From the NCBI GenBank assembly GCA_001643675.2, contig LSRY02000023.1, positions 124,001 to 188,000 on the forward strand: a stretch of DNA of 64,000 bases. Reading direction: 5' to 3'. The stretch is from Monocercomonoides exilis. Lineage: Eukaryota > Preaxostyla > Oxymonadida > Polymastigidae. Shown in pieces: positions 32,643 through 45,228 of the stretch. Numbering within the stretch: position 1 is the first letter of the stretch; the number at the start of each line of letters is the position of its first letter. Below the pieces are notes generated by a model. That model was not told the origin of the DNA and searched no databases. It saw only the letters and a program-made list of their open reading frames with translations. The position numbers were made by a program, and so were the translations under genes.

Positions 32643-35600
32643 TTAGAAAGTGATATTTTGCTGAAGTTGTATATGTGAGTTAGGCTCCATCTTTTTGAAA
32701 AGCAACTTCAAATGCGAATTGTTAAAGGAAGATTGCATCGAATTCATGTCTGTCATTTCAGGCAGTGTAGCCATTGAGCAAAAATACGATGTTGCTGCAT
32801 TCTCAATGGAATGCTCCTCATTCTGAAGCAAAGAAAGTACAGAATCCTAATAAAACATAGCAAGTGTGAACAAAATAAAAGAAAAAGAAAAGAAAGAAAG
32901 AATGAACGAATGATAGAAAAAGACTAATATAGAAACATTCGAATGATTTGTCCAAACCTCCAAGTTCCTCTTTGATTTCCTTTCGACTGCCATCACCACA
33001 ACCTGGTTGTTCTCCGTGCTGATGCGTATGTCTGACTCAACCACGCCATCAAGCTCAACCACCACAACAACCTCCTCTTCCTTCTCACTCACCTTCGGCT
33101 CCACCTCCAAAATCTCAACAAAGCGCCCTGGATTCACAAGCACAGCATCTGCATCAGAGACACATGTTTGACTATCAGCTGAGGAATTAGAAGCAGAAGC
33201 AGAAGCAGTCGAAGAAGAAGAAAATGATGATGATCTTCTTGCCAGATACTGTTCAGCTATGTGCTGAGCTGTCTGAGCTGCTCTCTTCCTCGTCAGCGCC
33301 TGCAGCATATCTCTTCTCAGAACAAACATCTTCTTCACGATGGCATCTCTTGACTCACGCGCCTGCTCCCCAGCTTCATCACTCCGTTCTCTCTCATCGT
33401 GCCCGAATTGCACAAACGGTACTGTTTCCTTTGCCAATTGCATCAGACTTCTTTCACTCGACGCGTATTGCTGCTGCAGCAACGCCAGTTCAGCAGACGC
33501 TTCTTCTGCCTCTCTCGCAGCCTCGTCTGCCAGCTCCATGTTCTCCACTGCCCTCAGCTCTTCTTCTGTTGCATACTCAATCTCATCTGGAGCGCGTGAT
33601 GATGTTTGTGATGCAGTCTCACCTGCACCACGACTCACTCCACTCTGTGAGTGCTGTGCTGATTGACGTGATTGAGAATGAGATTGTGTCTGTGTCTGTG
33701 TCTGTGTCTGTGATTGCTCCTCTTCTGCCTCTGAATGCTCACTCACCAACTTCTGCAGCATCCTCAAATCTGGCTCCTCTGGCGATCCAACCGCCCTCCT
33801 CACTGAAAGATCGCCTTTTGACCGTCTTGCTGAGAAAGACGGGAAATGCGACTGGACTTCGCCCCACGAGTCGTGCATTCCAATCAGATCGTCCACAAAC
33901 GGCTGCTCTTTGTCTGCATATGAGACAGCCCCCACTGCTTTTCTGCTCTCTTCACTCATCTGCTCAATCTCGTCTGGATCTGCACACTCAAAACGGCGGG
34001 TGATCTGCCCTGGCTGAAGGGCTGGCCTTTTCTGTGTAAATATCTTTCGCCGCTGGGCTGTTGAGAGTGGCTGTGCTTCTGCTGAAGAGGATGTTTGCTT
34101 GGCTGTCTTTTGAGGAGGCGAGGGAGGACGAGGCGGAGTCAGCAGATTGCCATTTTGTGCTTCAGATGAGGCAGCAGATGCCTCAGGAGCCGTTTGGCTT
34201 GGTTGTGGAGCTGTTGGTGGATGAGATGATGTTGGCGATGAGGAAGCTGTTGAAGTGGAAGAAGAACCAGAACCAGAAGCAGAAGCAGAAGCTGGCTGTT
34301 GAGTTTCTGCTTTCTTCTTCTCTTCTTCCTGCAGTTGTGATTGCGATTGCTGTGATTGCTGTTGAGGCTGCGATTGCTGCTGAGTGCGGAAGATGGAGCG
34401 GTATCTGTTCCTCTCCATCACCAGCTTGTTCATATTTTCTGTTGTCAGACGGAGCGAATCGCAGGCTGCTTTGACGTCTTCCACAGAAGGAACAGAATGC
34501 ATATCGATACAGTCATCTTGGGAGACGGTGGGTGGAGTGCTGGGCTCGGAAGAAGGAGGAGGAGGAGAGGAAGGAGAAAGAGAAGTAGGAGAAGATAAGG
34601 AATCTGGGGAAGAAGAGGAGGAGGAAGAGGAAGAAGATGATGATGATGGCTCTGTAGATGATGATGATAAAGAAAAGATTGAAGAAGAAGAAGAAGAAGA
34701 AGAAGATGCTGAAGATGATTCATCAGCAGGTTGATGATCATCTACTTCATGCACAGCATCTTTTGTGTCTGTTTTATTGCTCTCTTCTGAAGACGATGCA
34801 TTTGAGCTGTCTGTTGTCTGCTCAGATGAAGGAGAAGATGAAGAAGCAGAAGAAGAAGAAGAAGAAAAAGAAGATTCTGATGAAGTTGAAGAGGAAGAAG
34901 GTGAAGAAGGTGAAGAGGGAGATGAAGAAGTCGAAGAAGAAGACGAAGAAGAAGTTGAAGCAAACAGTGTTGGATTCGTCCTCCTCAGCCTCGCAATCAG
35001 CTCCTGAATCGTCTTGTCCATCTCTATTGCCCTCGCCCTCGCAGCCTCAAACACACTCACCTCTGCCGGAAACATCGCTCTTAATGCTCCTATTCTTGCC
35101 TCCACACTCTGCGACCTCCGAATCACCCCCTCCAGATTGTTCTTCTGCTCCAGCAGCTTCCTCAGCTCCGTCCGTCTCTCCACCACAGGCGCTGTCCAGT
35201 CTCTTAAACTGTCCATTCTGAGGGCATATTCACTCGCCGGCAGCAGCGGCGCATCTGCCAGCCACGCCAGCGTCGCATCCAGCTTCGCTCGCAGCGCCTC
35301 TGCCTCCAAATGGCCCATGCAGCCGTCCATCCGTGTGCTGCATTCAGACAGCAGCTCGTAGCACAGCTGCTCCAGCGCATTGCGCGCGTTCTCGCTCTCC
35401 TTCGTCATCAAGTCCTGTCTCACCATCCGCACTTCCTCGTCTGCCCACAGCTGCACAAACTGGTGGGGCGTGCGGGCAGAGAACACGATGTGCTCCTTCG
35501 GCTTCACCCGCATGGCAGGGCGGGTGCTGTCGGTGCAGACGAAGGAGGCGAAGGAGGCGGTGGAGAGAGAAGGAGAGGGAGATGGAGACATCACAGGAGA

Positions 35601-38600
35601 GACGATTTGGCGCTGGTGGTAGTCAGATGTGGCAGCACTGGATGAAGGAGGAGGGTTGGATGAGAGGGAGGAGAGGGATGATAAGGAGGAGAGCATTGCA
35701 GAGGGATAGGAAATTGGGTTGGATCCAGAAGAAGAGGAGGAGGATGATGATGATGAGGCAGAGGAAGAAGGAGAAGGTTGAAGAGCAACCGAAGAAGTAG
35801 AAGGAGTGAGGCAGCTGAAAGAAGAAGAAGCAGAAGCAGAAGCAGCAGAAGCAGCATTGTCAGTGTCAGTGGTGCCGATTGATTCGAGGACGAAAGGCGA
35901 AGCGAAGGAGAAGATGCCATTGCTGTCAACATCAACAACAATGCCAGCCATATCAGCAGTGGCATTGCATTCGATGGAGATGACACTCAAACTGTGTGGA
36001 TGGGCAAAGGAGTCATCCAACAAGCACATGCTGTGGTGGTGGCAGTGTGTGCTGCTCCCAACAAGAGAGGAGAGAGGGAGGTGGGTTGAAGAAGAAGAGG
36101 AAGAAGAGGAAGTAGAAGAAGATGTTGGGATGTGATCTTTGATTTCTGAATCTTCTTCAATCTTCTTTTCTTTGCCTTCGTCATTATCTTCTTTCACCTC
36201 TTTTTCTTCTTCTTCCATTTCTATTTTTCCTTCTTCTTTGTCTTCTTTTTCTTTTTCTTTTTCTTTCTCCTCGTTTTCTTTGTCTTCACTTGTTTCGATT
36301 TCCATTTCCTTTTTATTTGTTTCGTCTTCAATCTCTTCTTTTTTGGCTTCTCCTTTTTCTTCTTCTCCTTCTTCTCCTTTTTCTTCTTCTTCTGTTTCCT
36401 TCAACTCTGCCGAATTCTCTTCTTTCTCTTTCTCTTCAACATCCATCTTTCCTTCACTTTCTTCGCTCTTTTCTTCTTTTCCTTCCTTTTCTTCTTTTTC
36501 ACCGTCTTCTTCTTTTTCTTCTTCCTTTTCATTTTCATCTTCTCCCTTTTCTTTCTCTTTTTGCCCTTCCTCTTCTTGTTCCTCGTTTCTGTTGTGTGAC
36601 AATAAATCTTCCATCTCCATGTCTTTCTCTTCTTCTTCTTCTTCTTTCTCTTCTTTCTCTTCCTCACTCGCATTCAGTTTGTCTTTCTCTTCTTTTTCCT
36701 CTTTTTCCTCTTTCTTTTCCTCTTTCTCTTTCTCTTCGCTTGTTGTTCCTGCTTCTGCTTCCTCTGCCATCATTTCCCCCTGCTTTTTCTCACATCCATC
36801 ACACAAGTTGTCTTCTTTCTCTTTCTCCCTCTCTTTCTCTTTCTCTCTTTCTCTCTCTTCTCCATCGCATCTCCCTCCTCCACACACCGCGCACGGATAT
36901 CTTGCATCAAAGAACACTTGAATGAGTCTATTTCGATTGAGTCGTGGAGGATGAAGAAGATTGTGGCTGGACAGAGAAAGAGGAGGAGGAAGAGAAGAAT
37001 CTGTGTGAAGAGCAAGCTTTGAAATTGGATAAGAAGAGGAAGAAGAGGAAGAGGTGGAGGAGGAGAAAGGCATTTGATTCAATGAAGAATCAGAAATATC
37101 CTCCCCTTTATCTTTCTCCTCTTTCTCTTTCTCTTTCTCTTTCTCTTTCTCTTTCTCTTTCTCTTCTTTCTCTTCTTTCTCCTTCTCCATTTCACTTTCA
37201 TTTTCATTCATATTTTCGTTCTCTTTTTCCATCCTCTTCTCTTTTTGTTGTGTCTCTCTCATCTGCTGCTCATATTCTTCTTGTGCTCTGTCTCTCATGT
37301 CAAATCTGATTGTGTGGTGCGAAGGGAAGGGTGTGAAACGGGGGAAGGCTACAACGCATCTGCGCACTGGAAAAGAAGAAGAGGAAGAAGAAGAGGAGGA
37401 GGAGGAAGAGGAGGAAGAAGAAGGAGAAAGAGAGAGGGAAGAAAAGGAAGAAGACAAACTGGTTGTTGGGCAGGTGCATATGTGAGGATAAGAGACACGA
37501 GGACAAGAATGAAGAAGATGATGATTATGATGATGTTGATATGTGCTATGTTGGATGGAAGATAAAGAAGAAGATGAGGAAGAAGAGGAAGAAGAAGCAG
37601 ATGAAGAGGAAGAGGAAGAGGAGGAAGAAGAAGAACATAATGAAGGTGATGTTATTTCGAGAGTGTCAGAAGAAGGAGATGAGGCGGATGTTAATGGTGA
37701 AATGGCTGTGAGCGAAGGAGATTCAGAAAGAGGAAGAGGAGAAGAAGAAGCAAATGGCATATCATTTTCATTGGAAGCGCAGTGAAAACAGAGAGACTCG
37801 AATGGATTGATCACAATTGATGAAGGAGGAGAAGAAGAGGAAGAAGAGGAAGAAGAGGAAGAATTAAGAGACAAAGGAAGAGAAGTTGGCTGATGGCGTT
37901 CTTCGTGTTCAGACTCGAAGACGTAAATGCTGTGTGGAAGAATATCATGAAGCTCAATCTGAATGAATTGAATGAAGTGAATAAAGTGAATAAAATCGAA
38001 AATGATTGGAAAAAATTATTAATCATCAAACACAAAACATTCGAATATCAAATAAAAGATGGCAAGAAACAAAGAAAAAGCAAAGAATAAACAGAACATC
38101 ATCTTCATTCAAAAACAAAAGAAAGAAAATGACTTTATCTCACTCAACAAACAGTAGTTCTCTTCGGAATCTCCTCGTTGAGTGCTCTGTTAGCAGCAGC
38201 GATGGCCGAAGGCAGAGGAAGATGGCTGTTTGCTTCCTTTGCCTTCTGAATGGCCCTGTCCATTTCTAATTGGGCAGCATATCTTGCACAGCCCCAGGCA
38301 ACAGACTCGGCGGCATTCAGTTTGTGTGAGAGAGGAGGCGACGAGGCAGAGAAAACTGATAAGGAAAAGAAGAAGAGGAAGAGAGAAGAAAGGAAGAGAG
38401 AAAGGAGATAAGGAATAAATAAGTGACGAATCGATTGTTAAAAAAAAAAAATAAAGAAGGAATTGAATAAATATGATGCCAACAGTTGGAAATAAAAATA
38501 AAAATAAAAGTTGAATGTGGTATGCAAAATCCAATGAACTTCAACAAAACCTTCTTTCAAGGCAGACTCCAACACATTCTGAAGGAAAGTTATTCGACTT

Positions 38601-40536
38601 GACGCTCCGACAACTTCAATCACATCCAAATTGATTGGAGAATTTGAAGAAGAAGAAGCAGAAGCAGATGATGATGATGAAGATGAAGTTGTTGTTGCTG
38701 TTGTTGAAGGTGATACAGCTGTTGCAGTTGCTCCTGGTTTTGCTTCTGAAAGGTGAGCAAATATTGAAAGGACGAACAAATAAATAACAATAAGTTCAAA
38801 TTTCAAAAATCAATAGGAAAAAAAAATATCAAATTAAATTCACAATAAATTTTCTATTTCCTTTCAAACACTCTCAAAATACAATGAACTCCTCTAATCA
38901 ACCCATCCTCTCCCATCCTCTCCCATCCTCTCCCATCCAATCAAACCTTCTCTGTGTCTCGCCAGATCCTCCCTAGTTCTCTGCACCACGCTCCTCACCT
39001 CCCTCTCCACTTCCTCTGTGATCAGCGCAACCATCTCCTCCCTCCGCATCGAGAACGACACATCCACCTCTCCCCCAAACTCCACCGTCTCGTTCGCCAT
39101 CGGCGTCGTCGACAGCATCCGCTTCATCGCCTCTGCTGCCCTCTCCACTTTCATCGCCATCCGCCCGTCGCTCTCACTCAGCGCGGCCTGCTCTGGATGC
39201 TCCTTTCTCAGTGTCTCCATCAGCCGCTCCCGCACTTTCTCGGTTATCCGGTTCCCGCTCACCAGCTGGCTCCACTCGTGGCTCAGCGTCTGGATCTTCA
39301 ATGTCTTCTTCTCTTTGCTGCTGCCGTTATTCTCCTTCTCTCTATCTCTGTCTCTTTCTCTTTCTCTATCTCTATCTCTTTCTCCATTTCCGCCTTCTGC
39401 CTCGTCTGTCTTGCACGACAGCTCAAACACAGAAAATTGGAAGCCGCTTGAGCCAAAGTCAGCAATTGCCAACGTGACACTCTTTTTTTGGTTGAAAAGG
39501 CTGGTCATCTGACTGAATCCATACGATATTGCACCTGGTTATTAATTCAATATCAAGCATTCGACAAATTTTCACAAAATGAACAAGAAGAAAAAACAAG
39601 ATATTTGGCAAATGCTTATTCTAAAAAAAGATGAAATCATGTTAAAAGTGTATACTTGCAGTTGTGTCATGCAGAATGGCAAGCAAATCCACAGCTGCAA
39701 TGGAACAAGCAGTAGCGAGCGATTGCTTTTGTGATTGAACCCAAAAAATGGGAGCGTTGAGCACAACTGCAACTCGTTGCATTTGCGTTAGCGACTCAGC
39801 CTCACTTCACAGAATCATTTTTTAAAATATTATTCATTAACATTTTCAAAAAAAGGTTAATCATTTGAGGAGAATGGAACATTAAAAAGGATCGGGAAAA
39901 TTGACAAAAAATGTACTAAAACAATAAAGCAAACGGTGGTATTTGTGTAAATTCTGGTGGAATATCTCCTGGATAATTTGAACTCTGAATCAATTTCCTC
40001 AAAAAAGATGCTAAAATAATATCAGGGGAAAAAAGTAACATTCATCTTCAACTGATAAAGATTAACCTGTTAATTGCTCAACGGAGAATGTTGTCATTTC
40101 TCCTGTTTTTCCATATTGAACTTTAAAAGTGGGTTGCTCCAATCTATATCGATCGTGAAACAATTCCAATCGTTTTGTTGCAGAATTTTTGTATTTTCCT
40201 ATTTTCTGTTTCAAGGATGAGACGGCTGATTGACGTTCCGATTGCGAGCCAATTATTCTATCTCTTCCAGAGAAAAATATGCTTGTAGGAGTTGATCTTT
40301 TTCTTTCTTCATTCAAGGCACAAGAGACAAAATCACGTACATCAACTGGAACTTGGTCCGCATCGAAGAATGTTCTCATTGGAGCAAATACAATGCTATT
40401 ATGCGTTCCGAAATCAATTCCATATGCTGAACAATTTTTAATTCAATTAAATTTTATACAGATAGCAACAAATTTAATATTTCAATTCATGAAAAATTAA
40501 GAAAATAATAATCATACTTTTCCTGGGTTGAAGCAT
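32643..40536 (-). CDS. HSP110: Giant Hsp110-family (HSPA4/HSPH) chaperone
   Basis: Nine exons: 40536-40518, 40426-40067, 40010-39935, 39804-39656, 39534-38947, 38745-38551, 38355-38153, 37958-32958 and 32846-32643. All phases close, giving about 2264 residues against about 840 in typical Hsp110. Hsp110 is the nucleotide-exchange factor and co-chaperone of cytosolic Hsp70. The ATPase half (residues 1-530) shows phosphate-1 (YGIDFGTHNSIVF), the APIFWVQSQKQSLATACSIA helix and HDTTASAISYG, phosphate-2 (IADFGSSGFQFSVFE) and the adenosine motif (IEVVGASSRI). The substrate half shows IELHDILPHSIYVF, GIFSFASPFVLESI and, at about 1350-1500, the helical lid (RMVRQDLMTKESENARNALE). Between and after these lie enormous Ser and Glu/Lys tracts in exon 8. 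Exons 1-4 and 9 are AT-rich; exons 5-8 are GC-richer. Confidence 0.88.
37118..37165 (-). repeat. Hexamer microsatellite coding for Glu-Lys repeats in Hsp110
   Basis: The plus strand is a TTTCTC array, the same unit as in THOC1 intron 2. On the minus strand it is in frame and encodes alternating Glu and Lys, part of the acidic/basic insert of the Hsp110 protein. Confidence 0.85.
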
Positions 40537-40579
40537 TTTGAGATTCTATGATTTGGTTAATGGTAGTGATCAAGAGAAA
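40537..40579. promoter_or_regulatory. 43-bp gap between divergent start codons
   Basis: Hsp110 (ATG at 40536, minus) and eIF3b (ATG at 40580, plus) face away from each other with only 43 bp between start codons. Either promoters and 5' UTRs overlap or are very short, or transcription of each starts inside the other gene. No motif is recognisable. Confidence 0.5.
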
Positions 40580-43500
40580 ATGACAGAATCAGTCGAACCT
40601 ATCTGGGATGAGGCAGATCCCCGTCTTAATTTTGAGAATACCATAGCAGTTATGAACTTGCCAATTATTGACAAGAATAAGGAAGCAAGTTTTCATTTAT
40701 ATCTGAGAAAAGTGGCAGGAGAGATTCCAGTTCATTCTATTGAGCTTCCTTTCACCGAAGAAAATAAATCAAAAGGGTACTTTTATTTTACATGTGAAGT
40801 AGTTTTTTATATTTTGATTAATTATTATTAGAATTGCAATTATAACATTTAATTCAAAAAAAGAGGCAGCTGAAGCATTGAAGAAATATCATCTCAAAAC
40901 CGTTGGGAAAAACACGTTCAATGCATATAGCTTTACCAACTTTCTGAAAGTTCGTTCGGTTCCAGAAGAATTTGTTGAGCCAGAATTCCATCCATTCACA
41001 CCAATAGTTTGATTTGTTTCTTTTGTTTGTTTTTTGCAAGATGATGCGCTTTGATTTACCTCAGCCTGAATTGTCGTCATGGATGTGTGACTCATTTGCA
41101 CGTTCGCAATATGTACTTGTTCATCAGGGAGGCATCAAGATTGACAGTTTTGATTCAATAAGAAAGCGCCAACCTGTTGCAGAATGTTCAAATACTGCAC
41201 GTGGAAATTCTCAGTATTGGTCTCCAAACGGCTTGTTTCTTGGGGGTAGCTCACAAGATGGAGTTATTATTCGAGGAGGTCCAAATTTTGATGTATTATA
41301 CAATTTTCCAAATCCAAATCCGGGACAAAAAATGTTCTTCCAATTTGGCGGAAAAGAAAAACATATTCTGACTTGGGCACCTGTATGCACGATGATTTTT
41401 TAACTTATATTTTATATTTCTCACAATCACTTGCATTCAAATTATTTTCGACGATTTTTTTATTTTGAATTAATTTTTTTGATGCAATCGAAATTTTATA
41501 TTTTGCTTTTGCATATGAAATTAATTTCTTTAACTCTTTTGTTCATTTTATTAATTTTTTTATTCATTCTCCATTTCCAACCCAGACTCATGTTCTTGAC
41601 AAAAAGAAGTATGTTGGAAAGCCTATTATATGGCGATTCGAGCCACTTGAGCGCTTTGAGCTTCCGATTGAGGTGGACATGCGCATTAATCCGATCTACT
41701 GGTCATCATGTGAGCGCTACTTTGCATATGCCGAAGACGAGACGCTGAGGATCATGGAGTTTCCAAGCATGAAATCGACTTATTTACAAGTCCCGCGTCT
41801 GCAGAATGTGCTGAGCTGGTCTCCAACAAAGCCATACCTGGCGCTGTGGACGAAAGGCAAGGACATGCCATCGCAGGTGAAGATTCTGAATGCGAAGACG
41901 ATGAACTTCGAGCAGGTGAAGCAAGTGTTTGATGCATCGTCCATCAGATTTTCGTGGTCGCCGGCAGGTGACTACCTGGCAGCGATGTGTGTGCTGACGA
42001 TGAAGAAGAAAGTTGCTTGCACGTTGGAAGTGTTCAGGTGCAAAGAGAAGAATATTCCAGTCGACACACTGGAGCTGAAGGAGCATGCAAGAGCATTCGA
42101 ATGGGAGGTTTGAAATTGGATTTTGATAGAAAGTTAAGAGAAAGAGAAGGAGGTGAAGGGGAAGGGGAAGGGAAAACTGTCATTTCTTCTATGAATGAAG
42201 AGTCTTCGTATTTGTAATATTATATTAATGTTTATTTGTTACAATGTTTTTGTTTTATTATTTTAATTGTTGTGCGAATTAATCCTCATCACAATAATAA
42301 TATCAACTTTTCTTTCATTCTCTTTCATTCTCATCCTCATTCAGGGCAAAGGCGACCACTTTGCACTTCTTGTGGGAGAAGAGCGCCGTCCAGCGACAGT
42401 CATCTACTCAGTGAAGAAGACAGGAACCATCGAGAAAGTCGCAACACTCGATGCTCGCCAGTCTAACTGCATTGTCTGGTCACCAACTGGAGAAAACCTG
42501 GCGATTGCTCATTTGGGCGACCCCCAGCGCAACCAGAACGGGACAGGTGTGGTTGAGATCTACAACGTGGGGCTGAGGCAGAAGATCGGCTCTATTCAGC
42601 ACCCTCTGGCCACGCAGATGGAGTGGGACCCTTCGGGAAGGTTTCTGGCAGTGAGTGTGCAAGGCTCACAGGATGCATCAGCATATTCCATCTACAACTG
42701 GAAGTGCGACACTGTTTATGAGTCGCCTCTGATTGCCAGTCTGACGTGCTTTTCGTGGAGGCCGCTGCTTCCGCCGATCATTTCGCATGAGAAGCTGAAG
42801 GAGTTGGACAGCAGAATGGACAAGATTGCGAAGAGATTCGCAGAAGAAGACAAGAACGAGCTGATGACGGCAGAGTCAAGAAAGTGTGTGGTTGAATGGA
42901 CATATTGGTGATTGTTGTGGTTTTTATTGAAATGTATAGAAATATTTTTCGTTTAATAACTTGATTGTATCCAAATTGCATTTAAATGATTTATCAAATT
43001 TTTATTTTATTTTCATTTAATTTTCATATTCTTCTGCTGTTGTCTTTTTATCTTCTTGATCTAAAAAAGAGTGAAAGAGAGAGTGGAAAAGAAGAAGTCA
43101 TATGCGGAGTGGAGGAAAGCCACCGAAGAATATGCCGCCAAAATGAAGGTGCTTTTGGAGAAAGCGGGCATTGGAATGGAAGATGATGTGCAGGTGATGG
43201 AATATGAAGAGGAAATACTGATAGAGTCACTGGAGGAAGGCAAAGAGGAGAAGAAGGAAGAGGCAGAGGAAGAAAAAGAGAAGGAGAAAGAGAAGGAGAA
43301 AGAGAAAGAAGGCGCTGAAGACGTAGCAGCTGAAGAAGAGAAAGGCAAAGGAAAACAAGATATGCCACTGAAGCTGAAGAAGAAAAGCGAGAAAGAAGAG
43401 ACGCCAGCTGTGCAGAAACCTTCGATGGCCGATCAACCAGGCTCAATTTCTATCACTTCTCCATCTGCTTCTGCTTCATCATCATCATCTTCTTCTTCTT

Positions 43501-44474
43501 CTTCTTCTTCAGAGTCTGAAGCACCAGCAGAGCCGAAGGAGAAGACGTTTGCAGAAATGTTGAGAGAGAAGCGGATGCAGAGGATGGCAGAAGAAGGAAG
43601 AGGAAGCGGCGGAATGGGCGAAGCTGTTTCAGCTGGGCAGCCAATTAACTTACTTGACTTTGCCGATCCAGCGCTGCCGGTGAAGAAAGGGAAAGGAGAG
43701 AGGAAAGTGATGACGCCGGAGGAGAAGAAGAAGAGGGAGGAAGAGAAGAAGAAGAGGAAAGAGGAGGAGAGGAAGAAGAAAGAGGAAGAGGAGAAGAAGA
43801 AGAAAGAGGAAGAGAGGAAGAAGAAGGAAGAGGAGGAGAGAAAAGCGAGAGAAGAAGAGGAAAAGAAGAAGATAGAGGAAGAGAAAGAGAAGAAAAGAGA
43901 AGAGAGTAGGCAGAGGTTGTTGGAGAAGAAGAGGTTAAAGCAGCAAAAGGAAGAAGAAGAGAGGAAGAAGAAAGAAGCAGAAGAAGCAGCTGCAAGAGAG
44001 ATAGAAGGAGCAGACAAGAAGAAAACAGAAAAAGTAGAGAAAGAAGAGAAAGTGGAGAAATCAGAAAAAGCAGAAAAGACAGAAAAGGTAGAAAAAGCAG
44101 AGAAAACTGAGAAAACAGAGAAAGTTGAAGCAAAAGAAGCAAAAGCGGCTAAGCCACTGTCGAGAATGGAGCAGATAATGTTAGAAAGAGAGAGGAAGGC
44201 GAGAGAACAAGAGGAAGCGAGGAGGAAAGCGGAAGAGGAAGAAGAAGCGAAGAAGAAGGAGGCAGAGAACAAGAAGAGTGCAAAGAAAGAAGGAGGAAAC
44301 AAGAAGGAAGCGAAGAAAGAGACAAAGAAAGAAGCAAAGAAAGAAAAAGAAGGAGTTAACAAGAAAGAAGAGAAGAAGGAGGAAAAGAAAGAAGAAAAGA
44401 AAGAAGAAACTGCAAAGCCTTTATCAAAAATGGAACAAATCAAACTAGAAAAGGAAAAGAAAAAGAAGAAGTAA
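40580..44474 (+). CDS. EIF3B: Translation initiation factor eIF3 subunit B
   Basis: Exons 40580-40776, 40832-41006, 41041-41382, 41586-42107, 42345-42883 and 43070-44474 give 1059 residues (human 814). eIF3b is a scaffold subunit of eIF3 on the 40S ribosome. In order: an RRM at about residues 10-110; a beta-propeller at about 125-570 with repeated WSP/W-P rungs (SQYWSPNGLFLGG, LSWSPTKPYLALW, FSWSPAGDYLAA, IVWSPTGENLAIA, MEWDPSGRFLAVS); the DSRMDKIAKRFAEEDK helix; and the acidic EYEEEILIES segment. A Lys/Glu/Ser-rich tail of about 400 residues is added after it, probably a long charged helix. Intron 2 is only 34 bp. For intron 5 I chose donor GTGTGT at 42884, because the next GT creates a stop. 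Exons 1-3 are AT-rich, 4-6 GC-richer. Confidence 0.93.
41007..41040 (+). other. 34-bp intron in eIF3b
   Basis: Begins GTTTGA, ends TTTTTTGCAAG. Without removal the frame hits TGA at once; removal joins two eIF3b segments in phase 0. It is the shortest intron found in the window. Confidence 0.75.
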
Positions 44475-44626
44475 TTCTTTTTCTTTCTTTCTTTTTTTTT
44501 CATTTTATTTTCCATTTTTATCAAACTAGTTATCCTTTCATAAACATATTTCCTTCCAATTGTTTTGCTTTTTCTTCTTTATTTTCATTTCATTTCAATT
44601 GAAAACTCCGACTTCATCTTCTTCAT

Positions 44627-44683
<57 letters not shown>

Positions 44684-45228
44684 GAACATCAAAGTTCTCT
44701 TCATTTTGTTTTGCGACAAATTTTAAAGAAGTCACAAAACAAACGAATTTATCTGAAATCTTTTGAAATATCTCTCGAAATAATTTAAGTAAAAAAATAT
44801 CTTCAGAGAAAACATTTAATTGCAGTGCAAGGGCATTGTCATTCTTGTCTTTAAGCGATATGAATATCCGGAAAAGACAGAAACAATGCAAAATATTTAG
44901 ACTTTATAAACTTGTCAAAACATACATCAAAGTTCATGTCAAATAAAGAAAAGCAAAAATAACAAAATAAAAGTTAATTGTAATCTTAAAAAAAGAAGTT
45001 GAAGGAAAGTTAAAAGAAAAAGAAATAATAAAAATCAACAATTGTCTTTTCCGCAGCAAACATAAATTCAATAAATGAATAACAGCCATGAAAAAAAATA
45101 AAGAAGCAATAAAAAATCAAAACATAACGGATTAATTAAATATTTTCGAATATCAATCAAACTATTAACAATTAAAAGAGTGAATTTTTTTCAAAAATAA
45201 TCATGAATTAATTTTGTTATTCACCGTT
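44475..45228. other. Convergent AT-rich spacer with poly-A
   Basis: A 754-bp gap between eIF3b (+) and the DUF1295 gene (-). It holds a 54-bp run of A at 44628-44681 and otherwise AT-rich sequence without a gene. Confidence 0.7.
44628..44681. repeat. Poly-A tract, 54 bp
   Basis: An uninterrupted homopolymer about 150 bp downstream of the eIF3b stop. It could be simple slippage or the tail of a retroposed sequence. I see no duplicated target site next to it. Confidence 0.9.

Noticed and set aside
37874-37874. Start of a separate Ser-rich gene at 37874 (minus)
   Set aside because: Upstream sequence in the same frame to the acceptor at 37959 encodes the Hsp110 segment IELHDILPHSIYVF, so the frame is an internal exon of Hsp110.
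42884-43069. Alternative donor for eIF3b intron 5 after the TGG at about 42908
   Set aside because: Joining there to the only suitable acceptor makes an in-frame TGA; donor 42884 gives continuous eIF3b-like sequence.
44628-44681. Poly-A run as a retroposon tail
   Set aside because: No recognisable retroposed gene body or flanking target duplication; simple slippage is the more economical reading.
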